Source: Zasmidium citrigriseum
Taxonomy: Eukaryota; Ascomycota; Dothideomycetes; Mycosphaerellales; Mycosphaerellaceae
Length of the DNA stretch: 64,000 nucleotides
Assembly: GCA_002786025.1 (NCBI GenBank)
Contig: NHNW01000020.1
Span: forward strand, 186,001-250,000
Reading direction: 5' to 3'
A program made the translations under genes and the position numbers. Positions 1 through 13,600 of the stretch are shown here, in pieces (position 1 is the first letter of the stretch; each line of letters starts with the position of its first letter). Below the pieces are notes generated by a model. That model saw only the letters and a program-made list of their open reading frames with translations. It did no database searches and was not told the origin of the DNA.

Positions 1-3000
1 GCTTACTCTAGTATATTCCTATCCTTATCTATAGCTATACTATCGTCGTTAATAAAATTGCCTTCTAAGATAGATAGCTCCTCGCCTTCTAGGAGTTTAG
101 GAATAGGCGCCTCGAAAGTAGACGGTAACCTACTAAAGTCCCTATTATTATTAAAGTAGGAGTTATTACTAAAGGCCTTCTTCTTTATTCCCTAAACGAC
201 CGCCTACTTCTTATAGAATTTATTCGTAGCCGTAGTACGATACTCGCGAAGCTAGATTAACTACCTAGAGTTAGCGTTATTCGGTCTAGCGTTATAGTAC
301 TCCTATAATATATAGTATATCTTATACTAGTTATTAATAACTATTAGATTAGACTACCGACGCTAAGTAATTAACGTATTACTAATAGGCTAGGTTGAAT
401 CTATCTTAATCGTAGCCGGAAAGCGGAAGGGGATCTTACTAAAGATATTAGCGAATCTAGAAGGTATTGCCTTTAGAGCTACGAGATCGCGGTAAGACGT
501 ATTTAGATTAGTCTAGCTACTACTACTAGGAATCTTAAGTACTTCTCCCTAAGAGTCTACCTTAACGAGCTAGGGGAACAAGTTAATTCGCTCCTTAGTC
601 TACTTTTAGGCACCGTATAGTAAAGAAAGTATAGAAATTCGAACGTTAAGCTTACTATATAGAATAGGCTTCTAGTTAGTATTATACTTCTTAGCGTCCT
701 TAGGTGTCTATATCTTCTTATTAATAGTCTTAATCTTAGCTTTAGATTATAGTTCTTAGCGCTCCTTAAGTAACTTTACCTAGGGATCCTACTTCTTACG
801 CTTATATATACTAGGGATAATAATAGTATAGTCGCTAGTATCTTCGGCTAGAAGAGTAAGTAAGCCCTATATTATATTCTACCTACCCTTAGGCGTATAT
901 ATATACTCGATATTAAAATCTAAGTAGCGGAAGGCTTAAGCTCCTATATTACTCTCCTTAGTACTACTAGCTCTATATTAATCCTTAATATAGTAGGAGT
1001 ATAATATAAGGGTAGGGTAAGAGTCTAGGCGTAGTAGTATATAGAGAAGGTAGTAGATAGGGTTAGTCCTTATTAACTACTAGATTAATTCGTAAACTAT
1101 AGTACGTTTCTATCCTAGGTTATACTTCTCTCGAATTAAGCGCTAGTACTATTAATATATCCGTACCTTATCTATAGTAATATCGTAGATAGTATTCCTA
1201 GCTAAGGCTAGATTATTTCTAAGGTTCTTAGCGTAGAAGGGACTCTCCTACTAGTTAAAGAGGCCTTTTAAGGTAAGGTTACCGTTCTTTTCCTAGTTGT
1301 CCTTACTTAGGTCGCCTACTATATACGATATAGCTAGAGCTAAGTTTAGAAAAGGAATCTTCTAGCTTATAGGTATATTATATATTTAGGCTATAAAGTA
1401 ATAGGGACTAAGGGTATTAGAAGGGACGTTAGAGCGGTAAAGTATATCGAACTAGTTAGGGTTCTAGTAGCGGAACCTATTAAGGTTGTCTTTAGTAGTA
1501 ACTATAGCTCTAACCTTACTCGTTAAGGTAGCGTAGTTATCTTATCGGTTTAGTATTCCTAGGATCCTACTTATAAATAGCCGTAAGTAATTATAGTAGA
1601 GCGGGCTCGCGTATTAGCGCTTACCGTTCTCGTTATAATCCTTAAGATACTACTAGACTTAATTATTAGTAAATTTCGGCTTATTCTTATTAGTATAATT
1701 AATCTAAGCAATTAGAGTAGTATCTACGAATCCTAGGCACTTATTATAGATCTAAGGCTTCTTATTACTAGGTAGTAATATACCGCTATAATTAGATAGT
1801 ATAGGGGAGTTACTAAAGATACTAGAGGTAGGACGAGAGAAGTTACTAGAGCTAGATTAGAGAAGGTTTCCTAATCTAGTACGAGGAAGACTAGAGTTAG
1901 TTTAGCTATAGCTACTAGAGCGAGGAGAAGTAGGCGACTATTACGTAGGCGTAACTTAGCTAGAAGTAGGGTTACTCTTCGGACGGTTAGGTAAGGTATT
2001 AGATATAGAGCGCTAGTAACTAGGTCGAGGAGGATTCTAACTCTATCCTAAGTTTAAAGGCGGTAGCTTCGTATAAGAGCGTAAGTTTCTAGTAGGACCT
2101 TATTAAGATAGAGCGGCTTTCTCTTAAATCGAAGAAGGAGTAGAGTTAGTATTAGTTCGAGGACGGCCGCTAGTAGGAGGAGGCCCTCGCTACTTACTCT
2201 AATTTAAGGAGCTAGTATTAGGTACAAGTATCTATAACTCTTCTTAGATACGAGGATCGACTAGGTAAAGGAACTAATCTTCCGAGTATAGTCTAAGGTT
2301 ATTCTTTATTAGCTAGTCTTATACTTCCGCTAAGTTAAGGTCGATAGTATTAATAAGATACTTCTTCTTACTATTATCGATAGTATCTAGATTAGTCTAT
2401 TCGACCTAATAGTTATTACTTAGGCTACCCTTACCTTTACGATCTATAAGTCTCTAAATAAAGGCCTTACTAATACGAGGAGTAACTACCTTCTAATCCT
2501 TATAGCTAAGGATAAAGGTAGTAAACTTCTTCTATCGTTAAGGCGGTACGCTAATATCGAGGAAGTACTATATAAAGTAACGCTTAATAGGTAAAGATAG
2601 CTAGGAAGCTATAGCCTTCCTTAATACTATATACTAATTATAAGCCTTTTCTCCCTATATTAATACTTTGTCTAGCGCCTTATATTTACGACGATTAGGC
2701 GCTATATTAGTAGCTTTCTTAATACGGTCTACTATTTCTAGTATATTAATAGACCGCCCCTCGATAAAGTAGTTAGTATATACGTAGATAAAGTTAGTAA
2801 AGTTAGTCTTATTCTCGTCGCTTAGAGTCTTAAGGAAGTCGCTAAGCTAATCTAAGTTCTTATTAAGCACGCTTAGGGAATCGTTAGTAACTAAGGAGAA
2901 CTAGCGGTCGTAGAAGTCTCTAATATAGTCTATAGACCTAAGGAGTTACGACACCTTAAGCTCTCCTAGCTTTACGAGACTATTAGTTAGATTAGAGCTA

Positions 3001-6000
3001 GCTAGTATAGCGGGTATTAGCGCTCTACCGCTAGACTTCGCTATAGTATTAGAGTAGGCGGAAGGTAATAGGAGTATTAGTAGGTATTTAGTAAAGTTAG
3101 TAAGGGTAGAACTACTAATAGAGGAAGAGCTCGAAGAAGTTAGAAGATTCGAGGTACTAAAGGCGGTAGTATTATTAGTATTATTAAAGGTAAGAGGTTA
3201 GTAGAATAGAAGAGAGCTTAAGTACCTATAGCGGTAGCTAGCTTTACGGACTAAGCCGCTATAGTTATATACGGTACCTTTAGTAAACTATAAATATTTG
3301 CGCTTCTAAATTACTTATATAGGTTCTACGTGTTCTAATACCTCGTAACTAGCTAGCTATACTATAATACGTACTATATATAGTAGTTAATCGGATAGCG
3401 GTATATCGAAAGCTAGCTTCGTAAATCTAGAAGTAAAGGGGTCTAGTTCGGTTCTTAAGTAAGAAAGGCAATAGTAGTATCGTCCCCGTATATATACGTA
3501 GCTTATAGAGTCGTATAGGTAGCTAGTTAGGAAGGTTAGGCGTTCGTACCCTAGTAGGGTACGATTATAAAAGCGATATCTAGAGACTAACTAGTTAACT
3601 ATAGGCGTTCTAATTTAGCCTAAAATAGGTACCCTTATTAAAGCTCTTCCCTATAGTCCTTAGAATATCCCTAGTATATACCTATTTATAGTAAGAGTAC
3701 CTACGAGGTCGAGTAGGGATAAGAACTTAGATCTAATCGCCTAGAATAGCGCTAAACTCTAGGCGTTATTATTAGAGAGGAGGATCTAAGCTAGCTACTA
3801 TTCGGAACGTAGCCCTCTATCGGTAATCTAGTACCTAAAATAGTACTAATTACGGGTCGGGGGAATTAATAAGGAGTATCTTACGCCTATCGATTTATCG
3901 AATATACGAGCTAGTTCTAATAATAAAGGGTAGGCTAGTAGTAGTTCTAGGAGTTCGCTAATAGACTTAGAGTTAGAGGCTCGATATAAGTAGTAAACAG
4001 CCGCTACTATATATCCTATCTATACCCCTATCCTTAATTCCTAGGCCTAAAGTTATCTATACCTCCCTAAGCTTAAAGCGTTAGAGTACCTATTCTAGGC
4101 TAGGCGGATAACCTTATAGTAGTAACTCGATATTACCTTCGTTATATTAGTAGATATAAACACGCTAGACTAGCTATAGGCCTATTATACGATCGACTTC
4201 CTTATAACGATACTCTAGATCTATATAGTAGTAAGAGAGATCGGCTTTATACTCCGTCTAGTTTATAACTATACTATAGCGGATCCTCTAGCGAATATCC
4301 GTCTATAGCTAGCTAGGGAACGAGTAGGTACTAGGCGCTAGTATTACTAGAGGTAGGGTACTAAGGTAGAAGATAGACTAGCGACTATCGAAGGCGCGAG
4401 GATTAGGCTAGGTATAGTAGCGTTCTAGGTCTTACTATATACTAAGAGTCTAGCGTCCTTAGAAGTCGCTATTTACGCGATACTTATTAATAATACTAGC
4501 TTATAGATAGGTATCCGAATAACCCGCTTAAAGGGATAGGTAGATCTTATTAAGGTTAAAGGCGGGGTTAGGTTCTCCGTTTCTCTAGTTCTACGCGCCT
4601 ATATATAGTAGGCGGACGATAGAGATATTTAGCCAAGTAGTAAGGATATAGGGCTTAACCGTATTAGCGTAATACTACTATCTCTTAGTAGTAGAGGGTA
4701 GACGATACTAGCGACTAAGGAAGGCCTATTACTACTTATTTATTATCCGATTGCTATCTTAAGTCTTATCGTATAGTAGATCGTCTAGCTCCTTATCTAT
4801 ATCTATTAGTAGGTAGTAGGTACGAGAAATATCGCTAATATAGCGCGAGGTAGCTTCTATATAGGTAAGATTTCTATAGCTAGTATAGGCGTTCGAGTAT
4901 AGATACTCTATCTCTTAATAGAGCTTAGTATACTCGAGGTAGACGACTTCTTTTAAAGTACGAATATCGCTTATATTAGTAGTATTAGCATAGGCGTTTC
5001 TCGTACAATAGGCGTTTAGCTTTTAATAAAGCTCTCGCGGCTTTAGAGAAGGAAGGCTTAGACTCGTTATAAAAGGTATAAGTCGTAGTATAACGCGGAG
5101 AAGGTTAATATTCGAGTAGTAGTAGGAAGTTATACTAGCGATAGCTACTAGGCCTAATTAGGAAATTACTATATATAATCTATTAAAAAGCCTTTAGTTC
5201 TAGACCTAGTTACTCTAGTAATAACTTTAGATATACTAATAATCTACGAGTATTACCTAATAGCGTAGATACGGCGTAGGTTCTAGGTAGTAGTAGCTCT
5301 AACCTTTTATACCCTAGTAGAGTACGATCGTAAAAGTAATTAGCTATTCTTAGTATTACTTCTCCTATAAGTATAAGACGCGGGCAATAAATACGGGAGT
5401 AGCGATTAAGAGGAGGGGTAAAGGTTTTTATACTAAAGAGCTCTAAACTAGAAGGTTCGCGGAGAAGAAGTAGCTATTACTATAAGCTAACTCCTAATCC
5501 TTCCGTCTAATTCTCCCTAGTTAAACCCCTTTTCTATTCCTAATATACTCCTTTTAATACTACTTACTTAGGACATAATCTTATCGTATAGTACTATTCT
5601 TATAGGCGCTTAAAGCGGCGGCGATTAGCCTATACGGTACGATTCTAATCCTTAGTAACCCGATTATTCTTAGGCCTCTCTTATCGAAGTAGGCTATCTA
5701 GACTAGTACGACTACGGCGGGTATTCCTTCCTTATATATTAAGTTAGCGAACTTATACGTCGATCTAAGTAGATTACTAGTTTAGAGGGTTTAGGAATAG
5801 TTAGTTAATACTATCGATGTTTCTTATAATAAAGTTAGTATTAATAGGAAGTTAAGGACTATAGGTAGTACTATTAGTATAGCTAGTAGTATTATTACGA
5901 TAGCCTAAATAATAGATAGAGTAGCGAGATTCGTAGTAGCTAGGAGGGTAGTAAGTATAACGACTCTCGAGCTTACGCTATAGATTAATATCCTAGCGAA

Positions 6001-7250
6001 GGCGGACGTTTCCTATAATAGTATACTCGTTAAGGATATATTCCTATAGAATAATATCTCGCTAAAGTAGATCTAGATTAGCGCGGATCTCGTTAATATT
6101 AAAGCGAGGGCCCTAATCGTCGTTACGCTATCCTCTAGTACCTTATTCTATAAGGCGGAAGATCTAATACTATAGACGAGAGGCCTATAATCTTAGTTCT
6201 ACTACTCGAAATATATAGTCCTTAGTAACTATAGTAGGAACAACTATCGCTTCTAGGTAAGCGACGAGGTAGTCGCGGACAAAGGCGTCTATAATATCTA
6301 ATATTCTATTCTATTTACCGATTAGAGTAGAGCGGATCTAATCCTAATCTATCTTAAGGTACTTAATAGTATTCTCGATATTATAGACTCGTTATTAACG
6401 AGCCTCTTACTTATAGCCGCTATTTATAGGTAAGCTAAGGATATAGTTACGCTCTAACTAGAGCTCCTTAGACTCGGTCTCTAAGACTAATTCGACGGCT
6501 TCGAGATCTAATATCTTAGCGAATAGGTAAGGTAGATCTAATAGCGTAGGGTTTAGAGGTAGTAGCTAGTATAATAGTAATCTTTACTAATAGGCGGAGG
6601 CGTAGATTAAGTTACCGCTTAAAAGTATTAGTTATTACGTAGTAGAAGAATAGCTAAAGGCGCGAGGGTAATAGGAAGTTATACGTAGCTAGCGCTATTC
6701 CTAATACGGAAGTTACGGCTCGTAACTACCTTAGGGAACTACTTTATATTCCTCGCTCCCCTCTTTACTTATTACTATAATCGTAATTCTAGAAGAGCTC
6801 GCGGATAGCTAGTACCTATCTATTACCGAGATTATAACTAGTTTTCTACTATTAGACGTTCGTACCCCGCTAGAGTATAAACGTAAAAGAGTAGGGATTG
6901 TCGATATCGTAATCCCCTAGAGGCGTATAGAGGTCTAGTATATAATAAGGAGGTTACTAATAATAATAAAAGGCGTATACGTATAGACTATCGTCTATCT
7001 ATAAGGAGCGTATCGAGGAAGATAAAGACGGCGACTAGGACTACGAGCTAGCGCGAAAGCGAAAGCCTATATTATATAAGAGTACCCTATCGACTTTAGC
7101 TTACGCGCGATCTAGGGAGTAATAGGTTTCTAAAAGTATATAGCCCTTAGTTATAAGGCTAATATAGTAAATAGGGTAATAAGTAAGAATTTCAAAGAAA
7201 ATCTAGCTAGTCGTACCTCTAGTACCCTTCCCTTTCTTTAGAGCTTAGCC
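1..7250. repeat. Unclassified RIP-degraded repeat segment
   Basis: Part of the RIP block that I could not assign to an element class. On the minus strand about 2,200-2,950 reads as a long quasi-frame with few non-TAG stops, compatible with an old gag-like or structural protein but without a motif I recognise. A quasi-frame also runs on the plus strand at about 5,950-6,450. Three copies of a palindromic motif (gtaccctagtagggtac and variants) lie at 3,542-3,573, 5,308-5,336 and 6,858-6,889. No LTR pair was found by eye. Confidence 0.5.
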
Positions 7251-7299
7251 GCGGGAGGCTTAACTATAGATAAGCGATACCTAGTTTAGTAAACTATAG

Positions 7300-10200
7300 G
7301 TCTTCTTCCTTAAGATTATTATTATCTTCTAGTTTATCCTTATCTTTAGCCTTAAATAGTCGCGGCTAATTAGGTTTAGCGATATTAGAGGTAATAGTAT
7401 TAGTATCTTCCTCTAATATACGGAATAGATAGACAACCTTCTTAAGAAGATAGTAAGTAAAGGTTCTATCTATTTTAGTACTATTAAGCTCTTCTAGTAG
7501 ATAGGAGTATAGTCGCTCTAGCTTAGAGAAGCTAGTTATATCCCTTTCCCTAATACGAAATAAGCTTTTCTAGCGGAAAGATAGCTTATCGGATTTGTTA
7601 TACTTGTCTTTAGCGCGATATATAAGAACTATATCGCTAGGCTAAAATTCCTCGAAGCTAATATTATTACGACTATTATAGTACTACTTCGTAGTAGCCT
7701 TTATCCGCTTCTAGCGAGCCTAGAGTTCCTTAAGTAATCCGTCTATTCGCTAAAGTTATTTAGCGCGATACTATAGAAGCGTTCCTTAGTTACGAACTAT
7801 ATCCTAATCTCGGATAGTAGTAGTAGGGTATTCGACTTTAATAGGTAGTACTACTTTATATTCGAATATAATAGTATAGGGAGATTAGCTAGTTCGACTA
7901 TTAGTTATCGTTCGATCCGCCTAGGTAATAGTAGGAACCTATTTCCTCTACCTAGTTAGGGTACTATTCGTAAGTTTAGTAAGGGTATCTAGTAATAGCT
8001 AATATCTAACTTTAACTTAGGTATTCGAATACGGATTGTATAGGGAAATACGAATTATCTTAATACCTAGGCTAGTAAGTAGACGAGCTACTTTACTAGC
8101 GTACTACTTCGTATTATTAAGGATAATCTCTAAAGAGGTTCTATATTAGTAGAAGATATTAGTATATAGCTAGTTAGCGATAATCCGAGTAGTTACTTTC
8201 TTAGACGAATAGTTAATATATTTAACTTCGATCTATCTACTAAGTACCTCTCTTACTACGAGTAGACACCTATAGGTATTAATATAGATAGGATCTATAG
8301 CCTATCTTTTACTAACGAAGTTCTATATAGTCGGGCGAAGTTTAGCTAGCCGAGGGTATCTATTCTAGTAGTTATATAGACCGTATAATTTAAAATACTT
8401 GGAATAAGATAGATATAATCCTTCCTACTAGTACCTACGCTAAATTATATTAAATATAATATTAGTACTACAATAACTATTCTTCTCGTAGAAGGTATAT
8501 AAGATCTAGTCTTATATATAGGGTTAGTCTATAATACGCTATAACGGAGTATACTTATAAGGTTATTAGAATAAGATACCGCCTTAGACTATAAACTTCC
8601 TTAACTATAATACTAGTATATAGTATCGTTAGCGTATTATTCCCTACGGGCGGCGGCGTTTAGCCGTAATCTAGGCTAGTTATTAGGAAGTCTTATTATA
8701 ATATTCCGGGTAATTAAGAATACTAGTATCCTTCTACGGAGGATTAGTTCGCTATACTAGGTATATAAGGTAGAAGTCGTCGTCGATTATAGCCTTAATA
8801 TCCTCTTCCTCTACTAGCTCCTCGTAATCTTATTCCGTAGCTAGCTTACGAGATAGGCTATTAGGTATAGAGTATTTAGTTCTAGGTACGTATCGAACTT
8901 CGAAGGTAAATAGTCGAATCTAAGTAATCTATCTAGTAATAGCTATATTCGGTAGATCCGATAAAGCCTTATTAAGTTAATATATTAGCGTATTAGTATC
9001 TACTTCTAAGATAAAGTAGATACTAAATAACTATAGCTTTAGTTTCCGTAATACTTTTAGTACTCTAAGGTATTTACGTTTTCTAGTATCGTACTTCTAT
9101 TTAGGAGGACTAAAAAGGCTAGATTCGAACTAGACTAGATATCGAACTTTAGGGTTCTTTAGATCGTATTATATAAGGACTACTCTAAAGCCTTCGCTAG
9201 AAGTATTAACTATAAGTACGATACCTCCTCCTTCCTTAGAGTAGTCGATTAACTTTAAAGCTAGAGCTTTAATAAGGAGTCGAGTAATAGTATCCTTAGT
9301 ATCCTAATACTTTTACTCCTAGATAAACTCCGTATCCTTCTATAGAAGCTAGAAGAGTAGCTTTCCTCGAATAGCTAGTTTAGGTACCTAGATCTAGAAG
9401 TATATAACTAGTCCTATCTAGATCCTAATATCCTTCTAGTAGGTAGGGGTAGGCTATTCTAGTATCTTTCGTACCCGTACTATATTAGGGTAGCGACTAA
9501 ACTTATTAGTTATATAGCCTATAATCTTAACCTTCTTATAAAGAAGTTAGAGCTTCTTCCTAGCTATAGTATAACTAGTACGTTCTAGATTCGTAAGGAC
9601 TTTATCGATTACTATAATATGTTCGACTACGAATCTCTATAGGCTAGGCTTAATATATTCCCTATTATAATCTATCTTTAGGCCCTTAACGCTAATATCG
9701 TCTAGAAAAGGCCGAGCTCGATAGGAGATATAGGCTATTAGTACCTAAGTAATAGCTCTTACGAACTAAGTAACTAAGTTTATAGCTCCTTACGGAAGAG
9801 TAGTCTATTAGAATAATCTAAGTAGTATATCGAAAGCCGTAATATCTCTATAGGATTTATATAGAGTAACCTAATTATACCTAGAGAAGATATCGATTAA
9901 GCTCGCTATCTTATATCTAGTAAAGTCTTCTAAGAAGCTATTAGTATTAGGGGGTAAGTTAGTATCTCGAATAGTAACCTTATTAATCTTAATAGTAGTA
10001 TTAATAAGACGATAGGTCCTCTTTAGCCTAGTAGACTTCTTCCTAACTAAGAAGTAGGGGTTCTAATAGCTCGAGTAGCTAGACTCGATCGTTTACGCTC
10101 TAATTCTCTCGCGAATTATACCTTTAACTATAGACTAAAGTAATAGATTTAAACGGAAGCCTAGGTACTACTATAGCGTATATAGTATCGTCTAGATATA

Positions 10201-13200
10201 TTACGGTCTAATTACTTCTTCCTAAATTCGCCCTAAATACTCGAAGCTATAGGTAATAGCTACTTCTCTATTATAGAGTATCTCGTAGATTATCTCTAGT
10301 TCTAGAGGGAGTAAGTCTATACTAATCTCGATAGTATCTAGACGTTCCTAGGTTAGCTAGCTTCCTTTAGGAATATTAGAAAACTTCTTAATTAGATATT
10401 TCCTATTAAACTTACTAGTTTCTAGGGGAAGTATCGCTTTATAAGCTAGGTAATCGTTACGCTAGGTAAGGGATCCGCTAGGTTTTAAGCCGTTAGTTCT
10501 CGAACTATCTTCTTCGATAGAGCGGACTTTCTTAGCTTTCCGTTTATATATAGTATATATATTAGCGGTTATACTAACGGGCGGGCGTATATAGGCTTGT
10601 CTCCTTAATCTTCGAGCCGCTTTATTAATAGTTATAGTAAGGAGAATACCTTTAATATTATTATCGTCTTAATCTTCGATATAGAGAAATCTAGCTTTAG
10701 TAATATTAGGTAGTAATTTAGTAGTAGTAGTAACGTTAGGGTAAGAATTTTTAACTCCCCTCCCTCTTTTAAATACCGCGAACGCGGATACTAAAGATCT
10801 AGAAGGTAGAGGATCTAATCTAGGGGCGTAGTAGTTAATTCCCGCGTTCGTACCCTAGTAGAGTATAAACGATAAGAACCTAAGTTCTTCGCTAATCTCG
10901 GGGCGCGAGCCCTTTAGAGGATCCTAAGATCCTTAGGAATCCGAAGATTTATTATAAATACTATCCTAATAGATAGTATATACTCCTACTAAGATAGAGG
11001 AGACTAGCGTAGGTATCGATTCCCCTATAATTTTAGAGCTAGCCTAGGACTACGAAGAATATCGTCTATTCGCTTACACCTAGTTATAGTAGCCTAGATT
11101 CCCGTAAAGTAAACGGAGTTCCCTCGCCTATTAGTAATAGTTCTCTCCTATATACTATTATCGTAGTTAACGCTAGTTAGCTAGACCTTCTAGTACTAGA
11201 GGCGTCCTAGAATAAAGGGTATAGATAGGGAAACTAAGACTAAGAAATCCTAGAAGAAGGTAATACTATATACTATAATCTTTAGAGCGCGAGTAACTCT
11301 ACTAAACTAGTAAGGTCCGCTAGTACCGCTTATATTAATATTTATATTACCTATAATAGGAAGCTTAAGCTAGGAAGCTAGTTTATAGCTTATAATATAG
11401 CCTTTAGACCCTTTATTAATTAAAGCGCGGACTATATATTCGATATAGCTAACTATAGCTATTACCTAGGGGCTAGGAGCTAAGACTAAATCCGTAGTAA
11501 CGCTAGAAAGATTAATCTTAGCGCTATCCTTATATAGTTTACTAGCCTCGGGCGGTCTAGAGAATCTTATATCTTCTTACGGAAGTTAAACTACTATAGA
11601 TATACGCTAGTTAGGTAAATTAACTTATACTATAGCGCTCGTCTATAGTATCTCCCTATACTTCTTAAGCTTATCTATAAATTCGGAGTTATTAAGGATT
11701 CTCTACGACTAGTACTTCGCGAAGGTAGCGTTATAGGTTATTATATCGCCGACTATAATATTAAGAGGAGCATTTATTACCTATTTGCTCTAGAATAGCT
11801 TATCGTTTCCCCCGCTATAGGCGTAGACGTAATATAGAAACGCCTTACTCTTAGGCTTACCTCGGCGAGCCGTAACTAGTATATTAAGAGGTATAGTACC
11901 CTTAAACTTATTATTACCTCTATCTATTATAGATTCTTCGCGCTAGGAATAGTTCTAGTCTATAGTCTAAGTTTATATCTAAGAGTCCTTAGTTATATCC
12001 TTAACCCTAGGCTAAAGATCCGAGTAGCGAAGTTAGTTATAGGATTCTAGAAGGTTAGCGATAGGAGTATTATTAGTACAAAGTTACTAAGTCTTAGCTA
12101 CTAAGGATTACTCGCGTTCCTTATTCTTAAGAATTCTAGTAGGTGTAAATCGTACCTTCGGAGCTAAGCTCGCCTTCTCCTATAAGCGAGTAGTAGTATT
12201 AGAGTAATATTCTCTATCTAGTAAGTACTTAGGAGTAATATAGAACGAACTATATTCGTACTAATCGAAGGTATTCGTAGCCTTATCGATAATCTTAGAG
12301 CGTTATATATACTAGAAGGTAGGATTATATAGTTCCTTAGATTCGTTAACCCTAGCGAAGTAGACCTTAGCTAACGATAACGTAGGTAGCGCTATAGAAG
12401 TTAAAGTAGAGTTTCTAGTAATAGAGCTATTATTACTTCTCTATTTAGCTAGAAACTTATTAGTATTAGTTCCTATAAAGGTAATTTTCTCGGTAGGCTA
12501 TTCTATTCGAATAGCTAGTAGTATACTATATAACTTCGGTTTAGTCCTATCCTATCGCTAAGTTATAGACTTTAGGTTATAGCTACCTTTAGGTCTTAAA
12601 TACTACTTATTATCTAATAGGTAGTAGTAACTAGTATTAAGGAATATCTTAAATATCTCGTAAGTAGCGCTAGTATAACTAGGCTTACTATAGTTCTAGT
12701 ACTTATTAGCTATAGTAGGACCTATCGGGGGAGCTTTCCTCTACTATATAGCGAAGACGCTAGTATTATACCTACTAGAGATATTCCTTATCTAATCTAT
12801 AGCTTAAGGGTTAAGTAGTATTACTCTACTAGGGTACTAGCGTTATATTATAGCGATTTCTATACGATAGAGTCGATTAGTAAGTAAGCTAATCTTAGTA
12901 TTATAAGAAGCTAGAGTAATATTCGAGATATAAGATAAGTTAATATCTAGTATAGGTTATCTATCTTTAATAGACTTCTATAGAGTCTTTATTTATATCG
13001 TCGTCTCCTTCTAGGTAAGGTTGTACCCTTTATTCCCTTCGATTAGGCGTATAGCTTCGTCGAAGATCTTACTAAATTCCTAGAAGCTATACTTACGTAA
13101 GGGGTATAGGTTAAACTTCTAATATAGCTTTCGCTATAACTAATTAGGAAGTCCTTAGAGGAATAGGCGGGTACGGGAATTGTCTTCTATATCTACCTTC

Positions 13201-13600
13201 TTAATCTTCTTACTTATAGTAATAAACTAGCGGTAGTAGCTAGATAAGTTATCCCTTATAGAACGATTAGTACTAGTAAGTTACTCTAGGTACTAGCGGG
13301 TTCTAAGGAGTATAAAGGTATTAGTCTAAGTAAACTCGCGAGTAACCTTAATACGAAACTTCTTATAGTCCCCTTCTCTATATCCTAGAACTCGAGTTAT
13401 ATATAGGCGAGTTAGCGGATTAGTATTTAGTCGAAAGTAAGACAACTTCTTAATATTAGTTAAGTTAGGGTTATACTCGGTAATTAAGTTATTAAAACGA
13501 TTAATAAAAGCGGAGACATTCTTCCTATCGAAGAGAGGATTCTTACTAGAACCGGGTATAGGTATCTTAGGTCGCAAGTTAGGAAGAACTAAAGCTAGTT
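7300..13600 (-). mobile_element. Ty3/gypsy retrotransposon remnant, minus strand
   Basis: Gag-pol relic read on the minus strand through many TAG stops. A gag-like stretch is at 13,326-13,577. The reverse transcriptase is at about 9,700-10,150: NPYFLVRKK is followed by a VTIRDTNLPPNT-like segment and IDIFSRYN, the Ty3/gypsy order. The integrase core is at about 7,950-8,330, with LGIKIIRISLYNPYSN matching the conserved LGI..SPY.P.SNG block around the third catalytic acidic residue. The order gag, RT, integrase fits Ty3/gypsy and not copia, where integrase precedes RT. LTRs were not found by eye, so the ends are approximate. The element is inactive. Confidence 0.75.
13326..13577 (-). pseudogene. 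Gag-like fragment of gypsy element (83 codons open)
   Basis: The only open frame longer than 60 codons in the first 33 kb. It contains FDRKNVSAFINRFNNLITEY and later RVLGYREGDYKKFRIKVTREF. This resembles the fungal gypsy gag pattern in which a 'DGKNVTEFL..YE' segment is followed by a 'Y....W..L...V..EY' segment. It sits at the 5' end of the minus-strand gypsy relic. It is most likely a chance stop-free remnant of gag, not an expressed gene, because both flanks are stop-rich and lack CA/TG. Confidence 0.55.
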